This document shows positions 1 to 14,535 of a stretch of DNA of 64,000 nucleotides, in pieces (the first letter of the stretch is position 1; every line of letters starts with the position of its first letter). The notes beneath the pieces were generated by a model. It saw only the letters and a program-made list of their open reading frames with translations. It made no database searches and was not told the DNA's origin. The translations under genes were made by a program, and so were the position numbers. Source of the DNA: Alectoria sarmentosa (taxonomy: Eukaryota; Ascomycota; Lecanoromycetes; Lecanorales; Parmeliaceae); NCBI GenBank assembly GCA_009733775.1, contig WOGZ01000021.1, positions 1 to 64,000 of the forward strand. Direction: 5' to 3'.

Positions 1-2950
1 TTAATTATAATGTTAAAATTAATATAAAATTATATTATATAAATATATTAAATAAGACAATTAAGTGAGAAGAAAATATGTATATAAAAAAAAACATTTA
101 TATGAGTGCAAATGTCTTTGCCAAGACACGCTAAACTCAATCGAATAATGTTAAAAAAATGTGATGTTAAAGAAAAGTCAGCTTTATTAAAAATGTAAAA
201 TACGCTCGTAATATGCGTTGCGTACGTGATTTCGCGAATGATTTTTATATAATTTATATCACATCATTTATTAACACTCGTTAACGTAAATGCGATCGAT
301 GTTTTTACGAATTTTTTTTTTATATAATAAATTCGTTTTTCTTCTCTTTTTAAGCCGTCGTTTTCGTTATTATCGTTTTTAATAATAATATTTATAACTT
401 TTTACGCGTGTAAAAAGATATAAAAAATCTTAATTAATATATGCGAGAATAAATAATTAACTTAAATAATTATTAAGCGTTTCGTTCGTCTCGTTATCAT
501 TTTTTTCATTGTTTTCGTTATCTTTATCGTTATTTTTATTTTTTTCATTATTACTTTTTTTCGTTTTTTAACGATATTTTTTAATAAAAAATTGTTTTTT
601 AATATAAAAAAATAAAAAAATTAATGTTAAATAATGTTAATTATATTTGCGATTTTTATAATCATTGTTTTTTTTATAATGTTAAGCGCTTTAACGTATT
701 AAAATATGCGTATATATATATGCGTATATGTGTATGTTAATTTGCGAGCTTTTTTTAATCGTTTTTATTGAATCTTTTAATTAAATATTCGTTTATTTAA
801 GCTTTTTATTATTATTGTTTTTATAATTTATCTCGCTTTTTAATTCTTTATAATAACTACGTTTTTTATTTCGTTTTAAATGTTGATTTATATAATATTT
901 TTACTCGCTCGAAGTTCTTAATTACGTTTTTAACATTTTTAACATTTTAAAAATATTTTATTAATTTTCACGAAGTTTTATAAAATAATAAATCTTTTTA
1001 ATTAATGAAATATTCAATTTCGTTATTGCGAATTTTTTTATTTAACATTTTATTGATTTTTCATTTTTTTTTCTTATTAATTAAAATTGTTTACGATTTT
1101 AAATTATTATTACGCGAATAACAAAATTTTAATAGCGATATATAAAATATAAAATGAATTTTTTATATTTAATAAAAAGATTTAATTTATAAATTTACGT
1201 GTTTATTTTCTTTAACATTTTAAAAAATTTAAATTATTTATAATCAAATTTTTTTTGATTGCAAAATGCGTATATTTAAACTTCGCAATAATATTTTATT
1301 TCTTTTCTTTTGAAAATTATAACATTATAATTATTATTATAATTTTTTGCTTATTACTTCGACACTCGTTTTTATAATTTTTTTAAATATAATTTTATAT
1401 TTCGCAATTATTTTACTCGCTTTATAATAAACGATATTTTTTCTTTTAAAATTTTATTTTTAGAAACATTTTTTAAATTTATTATATATTTTATTAGCAA
1501 TTTTTACGAGATTTTATTAATATTTACGTATATATTACTATTATATATAAACGCAAAAATTAATAAAATCTTAAATTAATTATTTTATTTATAATTGCAA
1601 TACACTCGTAAATAATATTTAAAAAATTTATTTTATTTTTTAATTTAATTATTTATTTAAAAATGAAACGTAATATTAAATTTACGTTTCGTATTTAAAT
1701 ATAATATAACGTTATTTAAAGTTTATCTATAAATAATAAATTTCAATTTGAAATCAAATTGCGCATTATATTATATAATAATATAAATTTTCATTATAAA
1801 ATATTAATAAACTTATTACTTTTCAAATTTTTTATAATTATTATATATATTACGTACTTTATTAATTTATTTATTAATATTAAAATAATATCGTAAATTT
1901 TATTAATATATAAAATTATCGCAGATGATAAATTTATAATAAAATTTAATATTATAATATAAAATAAACTTACGTTATTTAACGATATTAACATTAATTT
2001 ATTATATCGTTTTTTATGTTTACTTAATAATATTTAAATTTAATATCTTTTTTAATGCGTTTATGAGTAAAATATTTAGCATTAAAATTATTATAATTTT
2101 TACGAAAGATCTCTTTTTTTGTAATAAAATCGTTAAAAACATAAATTGCGAAATCACGATATAATAATTCATTTTCATCGATTTCTCATTTCGAAAACTT
2201 ATTATATTTAATAACGTATTTTTGAAATTACTTTTCATTCGCAACGAGAACGTTTTTGCGTTATAATTTAAATAATCAAATTATTATTAATTTTCGCAAC
2301 TTTAAATAAAATCTTTTCGATTTCAAAATTTAATAAATTAAAAATCGAAACGATATCGTAACGTTTAAAACGCGTGTTTATCTATTAAACACTCTTTTAT
2401 TTAAATTCATAATTTAAATATTTATAACGATAATATCGTTTAATTGTTTTATTAATATTATAAAATTAATTATAATAAATGCGTTATTATATTTTTATAA
2501 ATCGAATTAATATTTTTAATTACGAAGCTTATTTCGCAAAATAAAATAAAAATCATCGTTATTTTTTTTATTATTATTCGATTTAATAATATTAAATCTT
2601 TTTAAAAACGCATTCGCAAAATTAAGTTTATTTTTATAATAATTTATAAAATTAAACGTAATTAATTTCTCAGCTTAGCGAATTTATTTTATATTGAATT
2701 TTATTATTATTATAATATAACGTAAATAATTATAATTCGAAATTATATAAATGAAATGCTTATTATTTTACAAATAATATTTTTAATTTTTAAAATTTAA
2801 TATAATTTTATATAACTTTTTATTATATATATTTTAACGAGACTTAATTCTTTTAAATTTATAATTAAAAAACGTAATAATATATTATTATTCGTTTTCA
2901 ATTAATTAATTAAATACGTTATTTATATTTATTTTAAAAATATTAATTTT
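1..2950. other. AT-rich RIP-degraded DNA, no gene
   Basis: No intact coding region is visible. The sequence is dominated by A and T, and the remaining C and G sit mostly in CpG or GpC steps, as expected where RIP has removed C from CpA and related contexts. Short open frames (for example on the minus strand around 1794-2244) are hydrophobic, biased toward I, N, K, L and F, and match no family I recognise; they are chance frames in AT-rich DNA or remnants of an older transposon. The 5' end of copia element 1 abuts this stretch at 2951. Confidence 0.75.
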
Positions 2951-3075
2951 TGTCGAAATTCAGATTACGTGATATATCACGTGATACGAACGTATACGTT
3001 CGTAACATAAATCGCATTTTTCTTCGTAACACTTTTAAAGTAATATAATTAAGTGTTTTATATTATATTTTTATA
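2951..3075 (+). repeat. 5' LTR of copia element 1
   Basis: This 125-bp repeat matches 10011-10135 without gaps. It contains a perfect 16-bp palindrome at 2967-2982 (ACGTGATATATCACGT). The terminal CACA of the right copy is TATA here, consistent with C-to-T change. Confidence 0.9.
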
Positions 3076-4099
3076 AGTTATAAATTTAAACTTGTTCGAC
3101 GATTATTATAAATATGATTTATTTATTCATTATTATGATTATAATTGTTTTTAAACATTTTATATTTATCGCAATGAGGTAGTTAATTATAAAAATCTTT
3201 ATTTAATTAATCTTTTTAAAATAAGTAATTTTCATTTACAAGATGATTTTTGATTTGAGTGATTATGATTCGAAATTCGAGGGTTGAAAGTCTTTCAATT
3301 TTCGGTAAGCCGAAGTTATTCGTTTTTAATCGAAGTCGTATGCGATTTGTGATCGTGCGATTGAATTATGATAAGGTTTTTGTAATATTATTAACTTCTC
3401 TGCGTGAAACACATTAAATAAAAAAGAAAATGCGTTTTTATTTTTATAACATTTTATTAAATTGAGGATTTGCATTTTTAATAATGTATCGAATTAATAA
3501 AATAAATTAAATAATTGAATGTTAATTTCATTATTAATTTGATTATCGTTTGAAATAGCTCAAAGTTGACTTCATTATCATTTAAACGCTTAAAAGTTTA
3601 TTTAAAATCAAAAATAATAAACTTTATGTGTTAAAGTTAACGTTTTGATCTTAAAAACCTCTTAAAAAAAGAGATTGGAATTTTGTTATCGAATTTTTCA
3701 TTCATTATTAACAATATTTTGTTATCGTGATTATAAAATTTAATTAATCTCAGTTTCACGATGATAATCGTCGAAATGAATATTTTGAATTTAAGTCTTT
3801 AATTGAATAGCATAAAAAGGATGCGAATTTTTTAAAAAGGTTTACACGTTTACAATTACACTCAATATAATTTTAATCGAATTTAATTTTTATTATTAAA
3901 CTTAAAATCAAATTTTTCGTATTATTGATTTCATTTTATAATAATATTATCGTTTAAATTTATCGTTAGTTCTCGCATAAACATTTTTCGTTATTGTTAT
4001 AAGATTTTGAGATATAACGATAACAATTAATTAATATTAATAAAAATTTAAATGATTTTAACGAAGATTGATAGAGCATTTATTTCATTCTTTTCATAT

Positions 4100-7000
4100 T
4101 ATCGTTGTGCGATAGCGATTTTGAAGTTAACGAGAAGTTATTTAACGTTTTAAGCGATATCGAAATCTTTAATTTACGTGTTAAAGGCAAACGGCCTCGT
4201 TTATTAATCCCTTTGAAAATAACATTCGAATCGTTCTCTGAATCATCATTAGATTCGTTCGTTTCGACGTCTTTTCAAAGTGACACTTTTTAAAGTGATA
4301 TTTTCGATTCGTCTTTAATCGTGATAGAAGAATTCTCATTTTCGTTACTTTCGTTATTATTATTAATCTTTTACATCTCTTTATTTATTTCTTTCGATAT
4401 CGATGATTAAATTTAGCGTTTAAAATATCGTTGAAAATGTTTTTATAAATGATAAAGACAGTTTTTCTCTAATTTTTATTGTTATTTTGAAATTTATTAT
4501 TGAGTATATTAAATGAAGCGAAGATATTAATAATTGATTGATGTTGAATAATCTTTAATTTTTCATTAACATTATTAAATTTAAAGTTTGCGTGATTATT
4601 CGTTAACGTTTTGATTACGTTAAACGTCAATTCATTAAAAAGCATAATAAAAATTTTCAAATTATATTAAACGTTATCGATGTTTATTATAAATTTATAA
4701 GTTTTGAATTTTATATCGAGCTTGTGCGTTAATTATATAACATTAATATTAATTTTAAAGAGAGCGTTCGTTAATATGAAAAGGATTTTCGTAAAGTCAA
4801 CGTCGAAATCGTTGATTTGAACGACTTTTTATCATTGTCGAAGTTTTATCTCATTTAGTTTTTTTTTATGAAATTCGATGAAGTTTATGATGTTTTTGTG
4901 ATAATTTATATTTAAACTTATATGCTTTATGATTCGAATGCAATTAAATTCGATTTGATTATTCACGGCGTTGTGAATAAAGAGCGTCGTATGCTCGTAA
5001 TTAAGAAGGATGGTGTTATTATGTTCGCTCATCGCAATAATAAAGATAAGTAATTCGTTAAAAACGATTTTAACGACTTTGATTTCATTAATCGCGAAAT
5101 TTGTGCTTTTTGCAAGATCGTTAATCGTAAATTCAAATATTTTTTCATTAAATGTTGAATTAAGTTTTTTTATTTAAAATTTGAAAAGTTTATAAGTGAA
5201 TAGAAAAAGAAGAAAAAGGCGCAAATCGATATTATTTATTCGAATATTAACGTTTTAAATATTAAATGTAAACGTATTGAAGAAGCGTTATTTAACGCCT
5301 TCGCTTTAGAGAAAAATGATTATTTCAATGTTAATATAGCGTATACTTTAGAGGAGAACGATTATTTTTATATTTATATAACATTTTTAAACGAATTGAA
5401 CGATCAAAGTCATTTGAATTTTACGTCGAATGATTTTTACATTTTGAATATAATCATTTAAGCAAATTAAAATAAAAATCTTATCAATCTGATAGCGAAT
5501 TCCGATTTAAATAAACGATTATTATTCGTTAATTTTATGAATTTAAATATTCGAATTGTGATAAATTTTGATTGCACTCGCCATTTTTTTGTTAATCGTT
5601 CGATATTTATTATTTACATTAAGATTCAATTTCGATTTATTAAAGATATTAAAGACGTTAAAGTTTAATCTTTGATTTGCGATATTATTAATTTTGATTG
5701 CAATGTTAATGATAAACGCGTTATTTTAACGATTTTTAATGTTTTGCACGTGTTCGATATGAGCGTCAATTTTTTGTCGATTAAAAAGCTCTTAAATGTT
5801 AATATTGAAGTCGTCTTTTATAAGAAAGATTATATTCTAATTTAAAATAATATCACGTTAATCGATACGCGAAATCGCGATTTGTTTTTTTTGAATTTTT
5901 GGGAAGACAATAATGTTTTGATTGTTTATAGTGTTTTTTCGAATTCGATTTATCAATTATAATATGCCCGCATAAGTCATTTAAGTTAATAAAATTTCAA
6001 TAAACTTTTTAATATCGCTATAAATGTGAATTTTTTCAAAGACATTATCGAAGAATATATCTACGAATGTTATGTGATGAGTCATTAAAAGATTGTTTTT
6101 TATAATTCGCTCATAACGCTCGATACTTTATTGAACGAATTTGTTTATAACAATCTTGTTAAGTCTTTAATTTTCATTAATTTTAACGATTATAGATATT
6201 TTGTGACGTTTAAAGATGACTTTATTTGTTATTTTAAGGTTTATTGTATTCGTTATAAAAGCGAGACCTTTATTATATTTTTGCGTTTTAAGATTTATTT
6301 AAAATTTCGCGATTATCGAATTAAACGTATTCATTTCGATAATGAAGACGAATATATTAATAAGATCTTTTTTAAATGTTTCGTTTAGGCGAACATTAAG
6401 CAAAAGTTTATTATCGTAAATAGTTTCGAAATGAATGAAGTCGTTGAGCGATTTGATTAAACTTTGATAAATAAAGTTCATTTAATTCTGTTAAATTTTA
6501 ATTTTAACAAATTTTTTTGGTTTGAAATAGTGATTATAATTAATTATTTGACGATGCGTTTTTTTAATATTAAAATTATCGTTATATTTTTCGAGGTCTT
6601 TTATTATCGCAAATTTATTTTTTCTCATTTGCGTATTATTAATTTCATCGTTTACGTTTTAAAACGTATTTAGAAAAAGCTTATAAATAAAAGCGAGAAG
6701 TGTATCTTTTTAAATTATAAAGACGAATTCATTTTTCGTTTTTATAATTTAATTAAAAAGAAGGTTATTCGCGTTAACGATATATATTTCGTCAAAAAAC
6801 GTTTACATTTCATGAATTTCGAAGAGGAAATTAAGATTTATAAGTTTTTAAACAAACGTTAACGTTTTTTCGTATTAACATTCGTTATAAAAAAGGCATT
6901 AAATGAGCAGCGTATCATTATATTATTAAATATTAAATTTGTGATTTTGATTAAATCGTTAAATTGATTATCGTTAACGAATATTTTATCGTTAATCGTT

Positions 7001-8765
7001 AATCGCTCTTAGGAATCTCATTTTGTCGTTATTGTAATGCGTATATTTATAACATTTATCAGATTTGTTGCATCAATCGTTAAGTTTATTGTTATTTCTC
7101 CTTCGTCGATGTCTTTAAAGTTTATTAAAATGAAAGTTATGTGAGAACATTTCGAGTATAAGGTTATTTAAAAGATATTTGATAATTATAAAGATTTTAT
7201 TATTTCGAATCTTCGTGATTTATCGTTTAATTCTTTAACGAAAATTTTCGTTATCTTTATTCTTTTTGCGAATTATGTTAATAAATTTAACATTTTCGAA
7301 TTTATAATTTACGAATAGGCGATTTTTAATAATTTGTCTTATATAAATTGAGAGATTAACATGCGAGATGAATATAAGTCTTTTATAAATAATAACATTT
7401 GATATCTTATTCAAACGTCTTTAGAGACTCGTATTTTTAAAAATCGTTGAGTTTATATCATAAAGCGAGATTTTAAAAGAAAAGTCACTCGTTATAAAAC
7501 ACGTTGAATTGTTCGAGGATTCGAATAATAAAAGAATCGTGATTATTATAACACTTTCACGTCGATGATAAAATTTATAAATTATAAGACGATCTTTGCG
7601 TTTGTGGCGATTATAAATTAAAACGTGAAATAAATGAACGTCAAAATCGTTTTTCTTTATAATGATGTTTAAAAAAATATTTATATACAATAATTTAACG
7701 ATTTTAATAAAGATAATATCAAGATTTATAAATTGAATAAAATCTTTTATAATTTGAAATAATCTTTTAAAATTTGATATTAGCATTTCTCGATTTATAT
7801 AAAGAAATTCGATTTCAATTTTATCGAATTGAACGATAATGTGTTTATAAACTTCAAAAAAAAGATTATTGTGACGTTTTACGTCGATAATGTCTTGATT
7901 ATAAATCGTAATAAAATTATTATCAAACGAATTAAAGATGCTTTAAACGTCAAGTTTTATATGTTAAATTTGAAATTATGCGTCTTTTATTTGAGCATGA
8001 TTGTTAAAAGAAATCGTCGAAATGACATTATTTATTTGAGATAAAAAGCGTACATTACACGTTTTTTCAATCATTTTAAATGTTAAAATCTCATTTTTAT
8101 TAATATATTATTCGAAATTAATCGCAGATTAACGTTCGTCGAAAAGGGTTATATGATTTTTAAAAAGCTTCGTGAGGAGTATTAGTTCGTTATGGGTTTT
8201 TTTATATATATTATATTGAAAACTCGTCTCGATATCGTTTATGTTATTTCTTTAATTAGTCGATATTTAGTCAATTTTATTTTAACGCATTAAAATGCGA
8301 TTATTCGAATTTTTCGATATTTTAAAAATATAATGCATTACGAACTCGTATATAAAGGCTCTTTAAAGAATTTATTCGATTATATTGATTTTGATTAAAT
8401 TGAAAATTTAATTTGAAGATTTATTTTCGATTATTTATTTAATTTAAATAGCGACGTTATTAATTGATCAAATAAGCGTCAAGTTATTATGATATTGTTT
8501 ATTTATAAAATAAAGTATATCGATTAAATATAAGTTATTAAAAAAGTTATCTGATTGAAAAATCTTTTTAATTAATTCTTGCGACCTAATGATTCGGATT
8601 TTAAAATCATTGTGATTTTTAAAGATAATTAAGACGCAATCGCTCTCGCAAAGAACGCTCAATTTTATACTCGCATCAAATACATTAATGTCGCTTATTA
8701 TTTTATACGCGAAAAAGTCAATGATGATATTGTGAATATTCAATATGTTTTTATTAATAAATAAA
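4100..8765 (+). pseudogene. Gag-pol relic of copia element 1
   Basis: Translation in shifting frames gives copia landmarks in order. A zinc-knuckle remnant CAFCKIVNRK with a C further on lies near 5100-5160. A protease-like DCTRHFFVNRSIF lies near 5566-5620. The integrase core (YFVTFKDDF and onward) lies at 6131-6388, followed by the segment FWFEIVIIINYLTM...FSHLRI at 6464-6673. The start of the RT (VYIIKRDF...TRYKTR) lies near 7440-7500, and the RT active site lies near 7880 as YVDN where active enzymes have YVDD. RNase H follows (KDN, stop, DAIALAKNAQFYTRIKYI) near 8625-8700. Many in-frame stops, and a D-to-N change that fits G-to-A mutation, show that it is dead. These are family motifs read by eye; no alignment was run. 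Confidence 0.85.
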
Positions 8766-9489
8766 TGATTAATGATTTTATCAAGGCTTTATATTTCGAG
8801 AAGTTTGTTATCTTTCGCGATGTTTTTAAGATGAAATCAATCTCACATTATTCATTTAAGATTATTTAAATTATTGTTTTAAAGAAGTAGTTATTATTCG
8901 TGAAGTTAACTTAATGTTATTATTCAGTAATTTTAAAAAAGCGATTTCATTGATTCTCACATTTTAAATAATCGATCGAATGATTAATCGAAATCGAAAT
9001 TATTCGCAGAACTTTAATATTAATTTTGACGTGTCAAAACTTCATTATATCATCATCATATTAGAAGTTGATTTATCGCTATTGCAATTATAATTATAAT
9101 CTTTGCGAGCCTCTTTTCGAAAGATTTATTTTTATATTTAATTCAAATTTAAAATCAGCGCCGTTATTCAAAAGATCGCTATCGTCATTTTTTCGTTAAA
9201 TATTTTAAATATTCTCATTAAGGTTATTATATAAATCTTTTGAAATTATTATATTCATATTTTTAAGATCATTATATTTATGCTTTTAAAGTTATCGTAT
9301 TTATGCTTTTAAATGTTATTATTATTATCAGCATCATGAATATCGTCATTATACATCTTTCGTATACACGTTATCAATTATTATTATCAAGCATCAGTAT
9401 CTTGAAACGACTTTTACGAGTTTTGCAGCCGATCGCATATATGCATATATGTGTATATACAATTCGAAATATTTCGTTCAATCGAAAAA

Positions 9490-9660
9490 TAAACCCTCAT
9501 ATATATTCATCGATTATGTGTTAATCGTTTTTTGATGTACATTAAATAAATTGAAAATAAATTTATCAAAAAACGATTTTTCGTCAAAAAGTGGAATTTT
9601 TTCTATATAACATCGTGACGAATATGTTTAAAAGAATATAATCGTTTTCAGATTTTCGAT
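9490..9660 (+). repeat. Inverted copy of 15330-15490 (shared 3' sequence of the two copia elements)
   Basis: The reverse complement of this segment is nearly the same as 15330-15490. The shared core contains AAACATATTCGTCACGATGT. Because the elements lie in opposite orientation, the shared tract shows as an inverted repeat about 5.7 kb apart. Confidence 0.85.
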
Positions 9661-9735
9661 TTTCACTCTTTTTACCCGGCTTTGAACATCGCGAATTTCG
9701 AATCTCGTTTTTGAAATTCGAATGTTTATAAGAGA

Positions 9736-9744
9736 GGGGGGGGG
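9736..9744 (+). repeat. Poly-G run inside RIP-degraded DNA
   Basis: Nine consecutive G residues lie in the 3' untranslated part of element 1, although the surrounding sequence has lost most of its G and C. Its survival suggests that GpG/CpC steps were not preferred targets of the mutation process. Confidence 0.7.
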
Positions 9745-10010
9745 TGATGTATAGAGGATAAAAGTGGTTTATAAAATAAAGATGGTTTATGAGAGAGTGA
9801 TCATATTCTTTTTCGAATTTTCATTGTTTTTATTCGATTTTGAACATCGCGAGTTTCGAATTTCGTGTTTGAAATTCGGGTTTTTATGAGGCGCATAAAG
9901 GTGATTTCACATTAATTATTCGACGTTAAATTCATTGTAATTATTTGACGCTCGATTTATTTTATTTATTTGACATTTGATTTTTTTAGAAGTATGCGTG
10001 CGAAGGAGAG

Positions 10011-10135
10011 TGTCGAAATTTAAATTATATGATATATCATATAATATGGGCGCATGCGTTCGTAGCATAAATCGCACTTTTCTTTATAGCACTTTTAAAG
10101 TAATATAATTAAGTGTTTTACATTATATTTTCACA
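10011..10135 (+). repeat. 3' LTR of copia element 1
   Basis: Direct repeat of 2951-3075, starting TGTCGAAATT and ending TCACA. The palindrome seen in the left copy is present at 10027-10042 in altered but still perfectly palindromic form (ATATGATATATCATAT). Confidence 0.9.
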
Positions 10136-13100
10136 ATTTTTATAATAAGCGACGCTTTTTATTTATAATATTTTAAAATAAATGTTATAATTAATATTTA
10201 TTTAAAAATTTCAAAAATTTCACATATTTTTTTAATAAATATAAAAAATGATTTAATTTCGCTTTTTTTTACTTCTCGTATAACATTAATCAAAAATGTA
10301 ATTATTTATAAAAAAAAAATTACGAATCGACGATAAAAATTTACAAATTTTAAAAAAATTAATATGTTTTTAATAAATTTTAATTTTGATTATTTAATAA
10401 TGATTTTAATGCGTGTTATTTTATTTAAACATTACGTTAATTTATAATAAATTTTAAAAAGATAATCTCGCTGCGATTAAAAGCGCATTTCGATAATTTC
10501 GTATAAAATTTATATTTTAATAACGCACACAACATTTTTCGCATATACTTTTAATGCAAATCTTTTATTATAAATAAATTAATACGTTATTTAAATATAT
10601 TATATAAAACACGTCGATATATAATTTAAATATTTTATTTATATATATTTAAAAAATTACGAAAACATTTACGAAATTAAAAAACATTATTTAATATTTA
10701 AATTAATTATAACGAATTCGAAAAACGATTTTTTATTTATTATTTTTTCGAATTTATATTTTATAATACGTATTGCGAATATTAATTTTAATAAAGTATT
10801 TCGCATATACGAATCTTTTCAAAATCTTTAAAATTAACGATAACGAATAATTATTTTTGATAATTATTTCGTTAAATCTTTTATAATTAATATATAATCG
10901 CAATAAATTATTTATATTTTAATAAATAATATTAATAAATTAATTTGATTGTTTGAGAATCGAATTTTTTTTTAATATATTATTCAAATAATTTTTAATC
11001 GCTGCGAGCTTAACATATAATATATTATAAATTAAATCACTTTTAAATAATTTATTAAATAATAAATTTATAAAATGCTTGATTTGATTATACGTATTAA
11101 AATTATCAAATTTTTTTTTGAATTTTTTTTTGATAAATATTTAAATTGTTTAAACACATTAAAATCGTTTAATTTTATAATATTATATCGTATAATTTCA
11201 TCGCAATTATTTTTACTACTCTTAAATAAAATCTAATATAAAAATAAAATATACGTTTTTTTTATATTATACGCAATTACTACATTAATTAATAACTCAA
11301 ATTTTTTTATATTTATTATTACGATATTTATTTGTTTTTTATTATTTATAAAAAAAATCGCGATCAATTCAAAATTGCTCGCGTTAATAAATGTTAAAAT
11401 CGACATTAAAAATTTAAAAGAAATTAAAAATAAGATCGTATTTTCGCATATTTATAATATACATTTTTAAAATTTGTTTTTATTTTCTTTCTCGATTGTT
11501 TATGAGATTAAATATTAAATTATGCGTTTTATATAAAAATATTTAATAATTATTAATAATATATATTATTGTTAACACGTATTTAAATTTAAAAATCTGC
11601 GTCTTTTTAATAAAAGATTGCGATATAAAAAATTATTATTATCGATATTCATTAAAACAATTATTTCACGTTTATTATTTGATATAATAATTTTATTTCT
11701 TAATAATAAAAAGCGAGATTGTTATTTAATAAATAATATATTTAATATTATTATAATAATAAATATTAAACTTTATCTTTTTTTTTATTAAAAATTCGAT
11801 TACGTTTTTTATTGCTCGCAATATAATTTGAATATTTAAATAAATTTTTATAATATTTCTTTTTTTAATAATTTAAATATTTAATTTCAATAAAAAAAAT
11901 TTTACTTAATTTTAAAAACGTTATTTTCGAATTTATTTTGCGTAAACTTTTGATTTTGCGACGTCGAAAAAAACGAATTCTTTTTTTAATTTTCTTAATT
12001 TTTAATATATTGTTTTTAAGATTTCGCATATTAATTATTACTATTTTAAAAATTTATTTTTTCGTTAAAACGAGTTTTATTTAAAATAAACAGTTTTTTT
12101 ATTTTTTATAATTTTTGCTCGATATTTTAATATTGTTATAATAATGCGATATAAATAATAAATTAAATTATCTTCTTTATTACTTTTAAAGATATTTTCT
12201 TTATCGTTTTATTTCGTAGAATTTTTATGCGTTTCGTATTAATTATATAACGATCTCGCTACGATTATAATATAATAAAATAATCGTTAAAAATTGCGAT
12301 CGATTAATTATTTTTTATAACGATTTTGATTAAATAACGATTTATATCGTAAGATTTAATAATTAAATTGCGAATTTAATTTAAATATCACTTTTTATAT
12401 TCATTTTAAACAAATTTCTCGATATCACGCAATATCGCATTTTTAACATTTTTTCAAATTTGTTTTTTAACATCGATTAAAAGAGTAAAAGATTAATGAA
12501 TTTTTATTTATTTATTCGAAAATCGATGCGAAAAACGAAACGTATATAATTCTCGCAATTTCGAAAAAATATATTTATCGAATTATGATTATTAAAATGT
12601 TGCGTATTAAAAATCTAATAACGCTTATTTTTTTATAATTTAAATCGCGATAATAATTATTATTATACTCGCGACGATATTTTTATACGTTTTACATTTT
12701 AATTAATTTAAATTTTTCGATAATTAAATGCTTTTTAATATTAAATTTTAAAAATCGAAAACGTTAAATTTAAATTAAGTTTGCGAAGCGAGAATCTTCG
12801 TTAATAAATAAAAAGTTATTAAATACGATATTTTAACGATCATAATTTTTATTAACAATGCTATTAAAATTCGTATCGATGTTAAAATTAATATTATAAT
12901 TATTTAATTGCGAAGTAAACGTGTTTTAACGAAAGTCGTTTATTGAATTAAAAACGTTATTAATAATTCGTAATAAGACGTTTTTGCTTCGTAAATCAAT
13001 AAAATCAATTCGCGAATTATTTATTATAATTAATTAAACAACTTTATATAAACGAAATTATTAAAATAATAAAATAATAAAATTTCTTTTTAATGAAATT

Positions 13101-14420
13101 GCGTATTAATTAAATAATTACGAAATTTATAAACGTAATTACGAATTTAAATAAATAAATTATTAAATAAATTAATAACTAAAAAATTAAAAAATAAATA
13201 AAGAAAATTTATAAATATTTAAGACTTTTATTAAATATGTTATTAATTATATTAAGTATTTATTAAATATATTATTAAGTATATTAAAAACTCGTTTTAA
13301 TTACGTAATTTATCATTTAATAAACGATTTAAGCGAGCTTTATTAATCTACTTTAAAAAAAATCGCTATTATAAATTAATTAATTAAATCGTTAAATTTT
13401 AATTTTATTAAAAACGTATAACGTATTTTTAAGTCTCGAGTTAAGTTATAAATATTATTTTATAATAATTTAATAACTTCGCAAGATCATTAAAAAGAAA
13501 TAAAATATTATTATTTAAAATGAAATTAATAAATATATATTAAAATCTCTTAAAAAATTTAATAAACGAAATAATTTTAAAGAAAAGAATCGTTATATTC
13601 AAAATCGTATAAATTAATATATAAAGCGAAAAGATTTAGTGATAAAGTTTTAAAGTAAATATCTTAATAATTATAATGCATTTTTGAAAAATAATGATTT
13701 TATAATAATAAATTAAATCTAGCGTCGAAAAGTCGATAAAAACTTTTATTATCAACTCTCAATAAATACTTTTAAATAATTATCAAATAAAATATAATAT
13801 ATTTTTTATTACTTTTATACGCAGCTCTTCTCGTCGCGAGATTATTACGCGTAAAAAAGTTAAGTTTTATAAAATCGTTGATATTCGAGAGCGTGAAAAA
13901 AAGATTAAAGACGTTTAAAAAAGAATATTTCAACGAGTATAAACGAAGATTAATTACGATTTAAAAAAATTAATAATTTTCTCGACATTAAAAGATATAA
14001 AAAACGACGTATAAAACGTTTTTTTATAGTTAATTAATTTATATACGATATTTTACGCGACGTTGATAATTTTATACGCAATTAAAAATTTAAACGTTAA
14101 TTATAACATTATTAAATTGCAATCGTCTCTCGCACGTTACGTTATAACGCTTAAAATATATATTAAAAACGCTTAAATATATAAATAACGTTTTCTTAAA
14201 AAGTTGTTTAATTCGAATGCGATAAAGAAATTAAAATACGAGTATAGAAATAAAAATTATACAATTGAAAATTTTTGATATTTTATTATTTAAACGAATA
14301 AAAAATATTAAGACGTTAAATTTATATAATAAAATCGCATATTTCGAGACGTTAATATTATTAAAAAGTTTAAAAATACGTAATTTATACTTTTAAAGCA
14401 AGATATTATAATTTATATAT
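10136..14420. other. AT-rich RIP-degraded DNA between the two copia elements
   Basis: No intact gene. The composition matches the rest of the block. On the plus strand at about 13840-14180 a charged, K/R-rich broken frame (for example RERERKIKDV with stops nearby) could be the tail of a degraded DNA transposase or other element, but no diagnostic motif is visible and I make no call. Confidence 0.7.
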
Positions 14421-14535
14421 TGAAAGTAAATGATAAATTACTTAATTAAAATGCTATATAAAATATAAAATTTATTAAACTTACACTCGACGATAGTCGA
14501 ATAAAGAAAGTAAAATGAATTTAATTATTTTAATA
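14421..14535 (-). repeat. 3' LTR of copia element 2
   Basis: Matches 22446-22560 over 115 ungapped bases with transitions only. It contains the inverted repeat TCGACGATAGTCGA, a 5-bp stem with a 4-base loop. Confidence 0.85.

Larger units (their letters stand above)
2951..10135 (+). mobile_element. RIP-degraded full-length Ty1/copia retrotransposon (element 1)
   Basis: The 7,185-bp element is bounded by two direct 125-bp repeats that begin TGTCGAAATT; the right copy ends in TCACA, giving the TG...CA termini of LTR retrotransposons. ATTTT lies just outside each end (2946-2950 and 10136-10140), a plausible 5-bp target duplication, though weak evidence in such AT-rich DNA. A purine tract GAAGGAGAG sits directly before the right LTR. 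The domain order read on the plus strand is gag/zinc knuckle, protease, integrase, reverse transcriptase, RNase H, which is the copia order (integrase before RT). All frames are broken by stops, so the element cannot act on its own. The LTRs differ at 20 of 125 positions, every one a transition, which fits RIP rather than ordinary drift. Confidence 0.9.

Noticed and set aside
8468..8743. Minus-strand open frame inside element 1
   Set aside because: The plus strand of the same segment encodes recognisable copia RNase H, so this is a shadow frame.
13820..14180. DNA transposase C-terminus in the AT-rich gap
   Set aside because: A K/R/E-rich broken frame is visible but has no diagnostic motif, so no family can be named.
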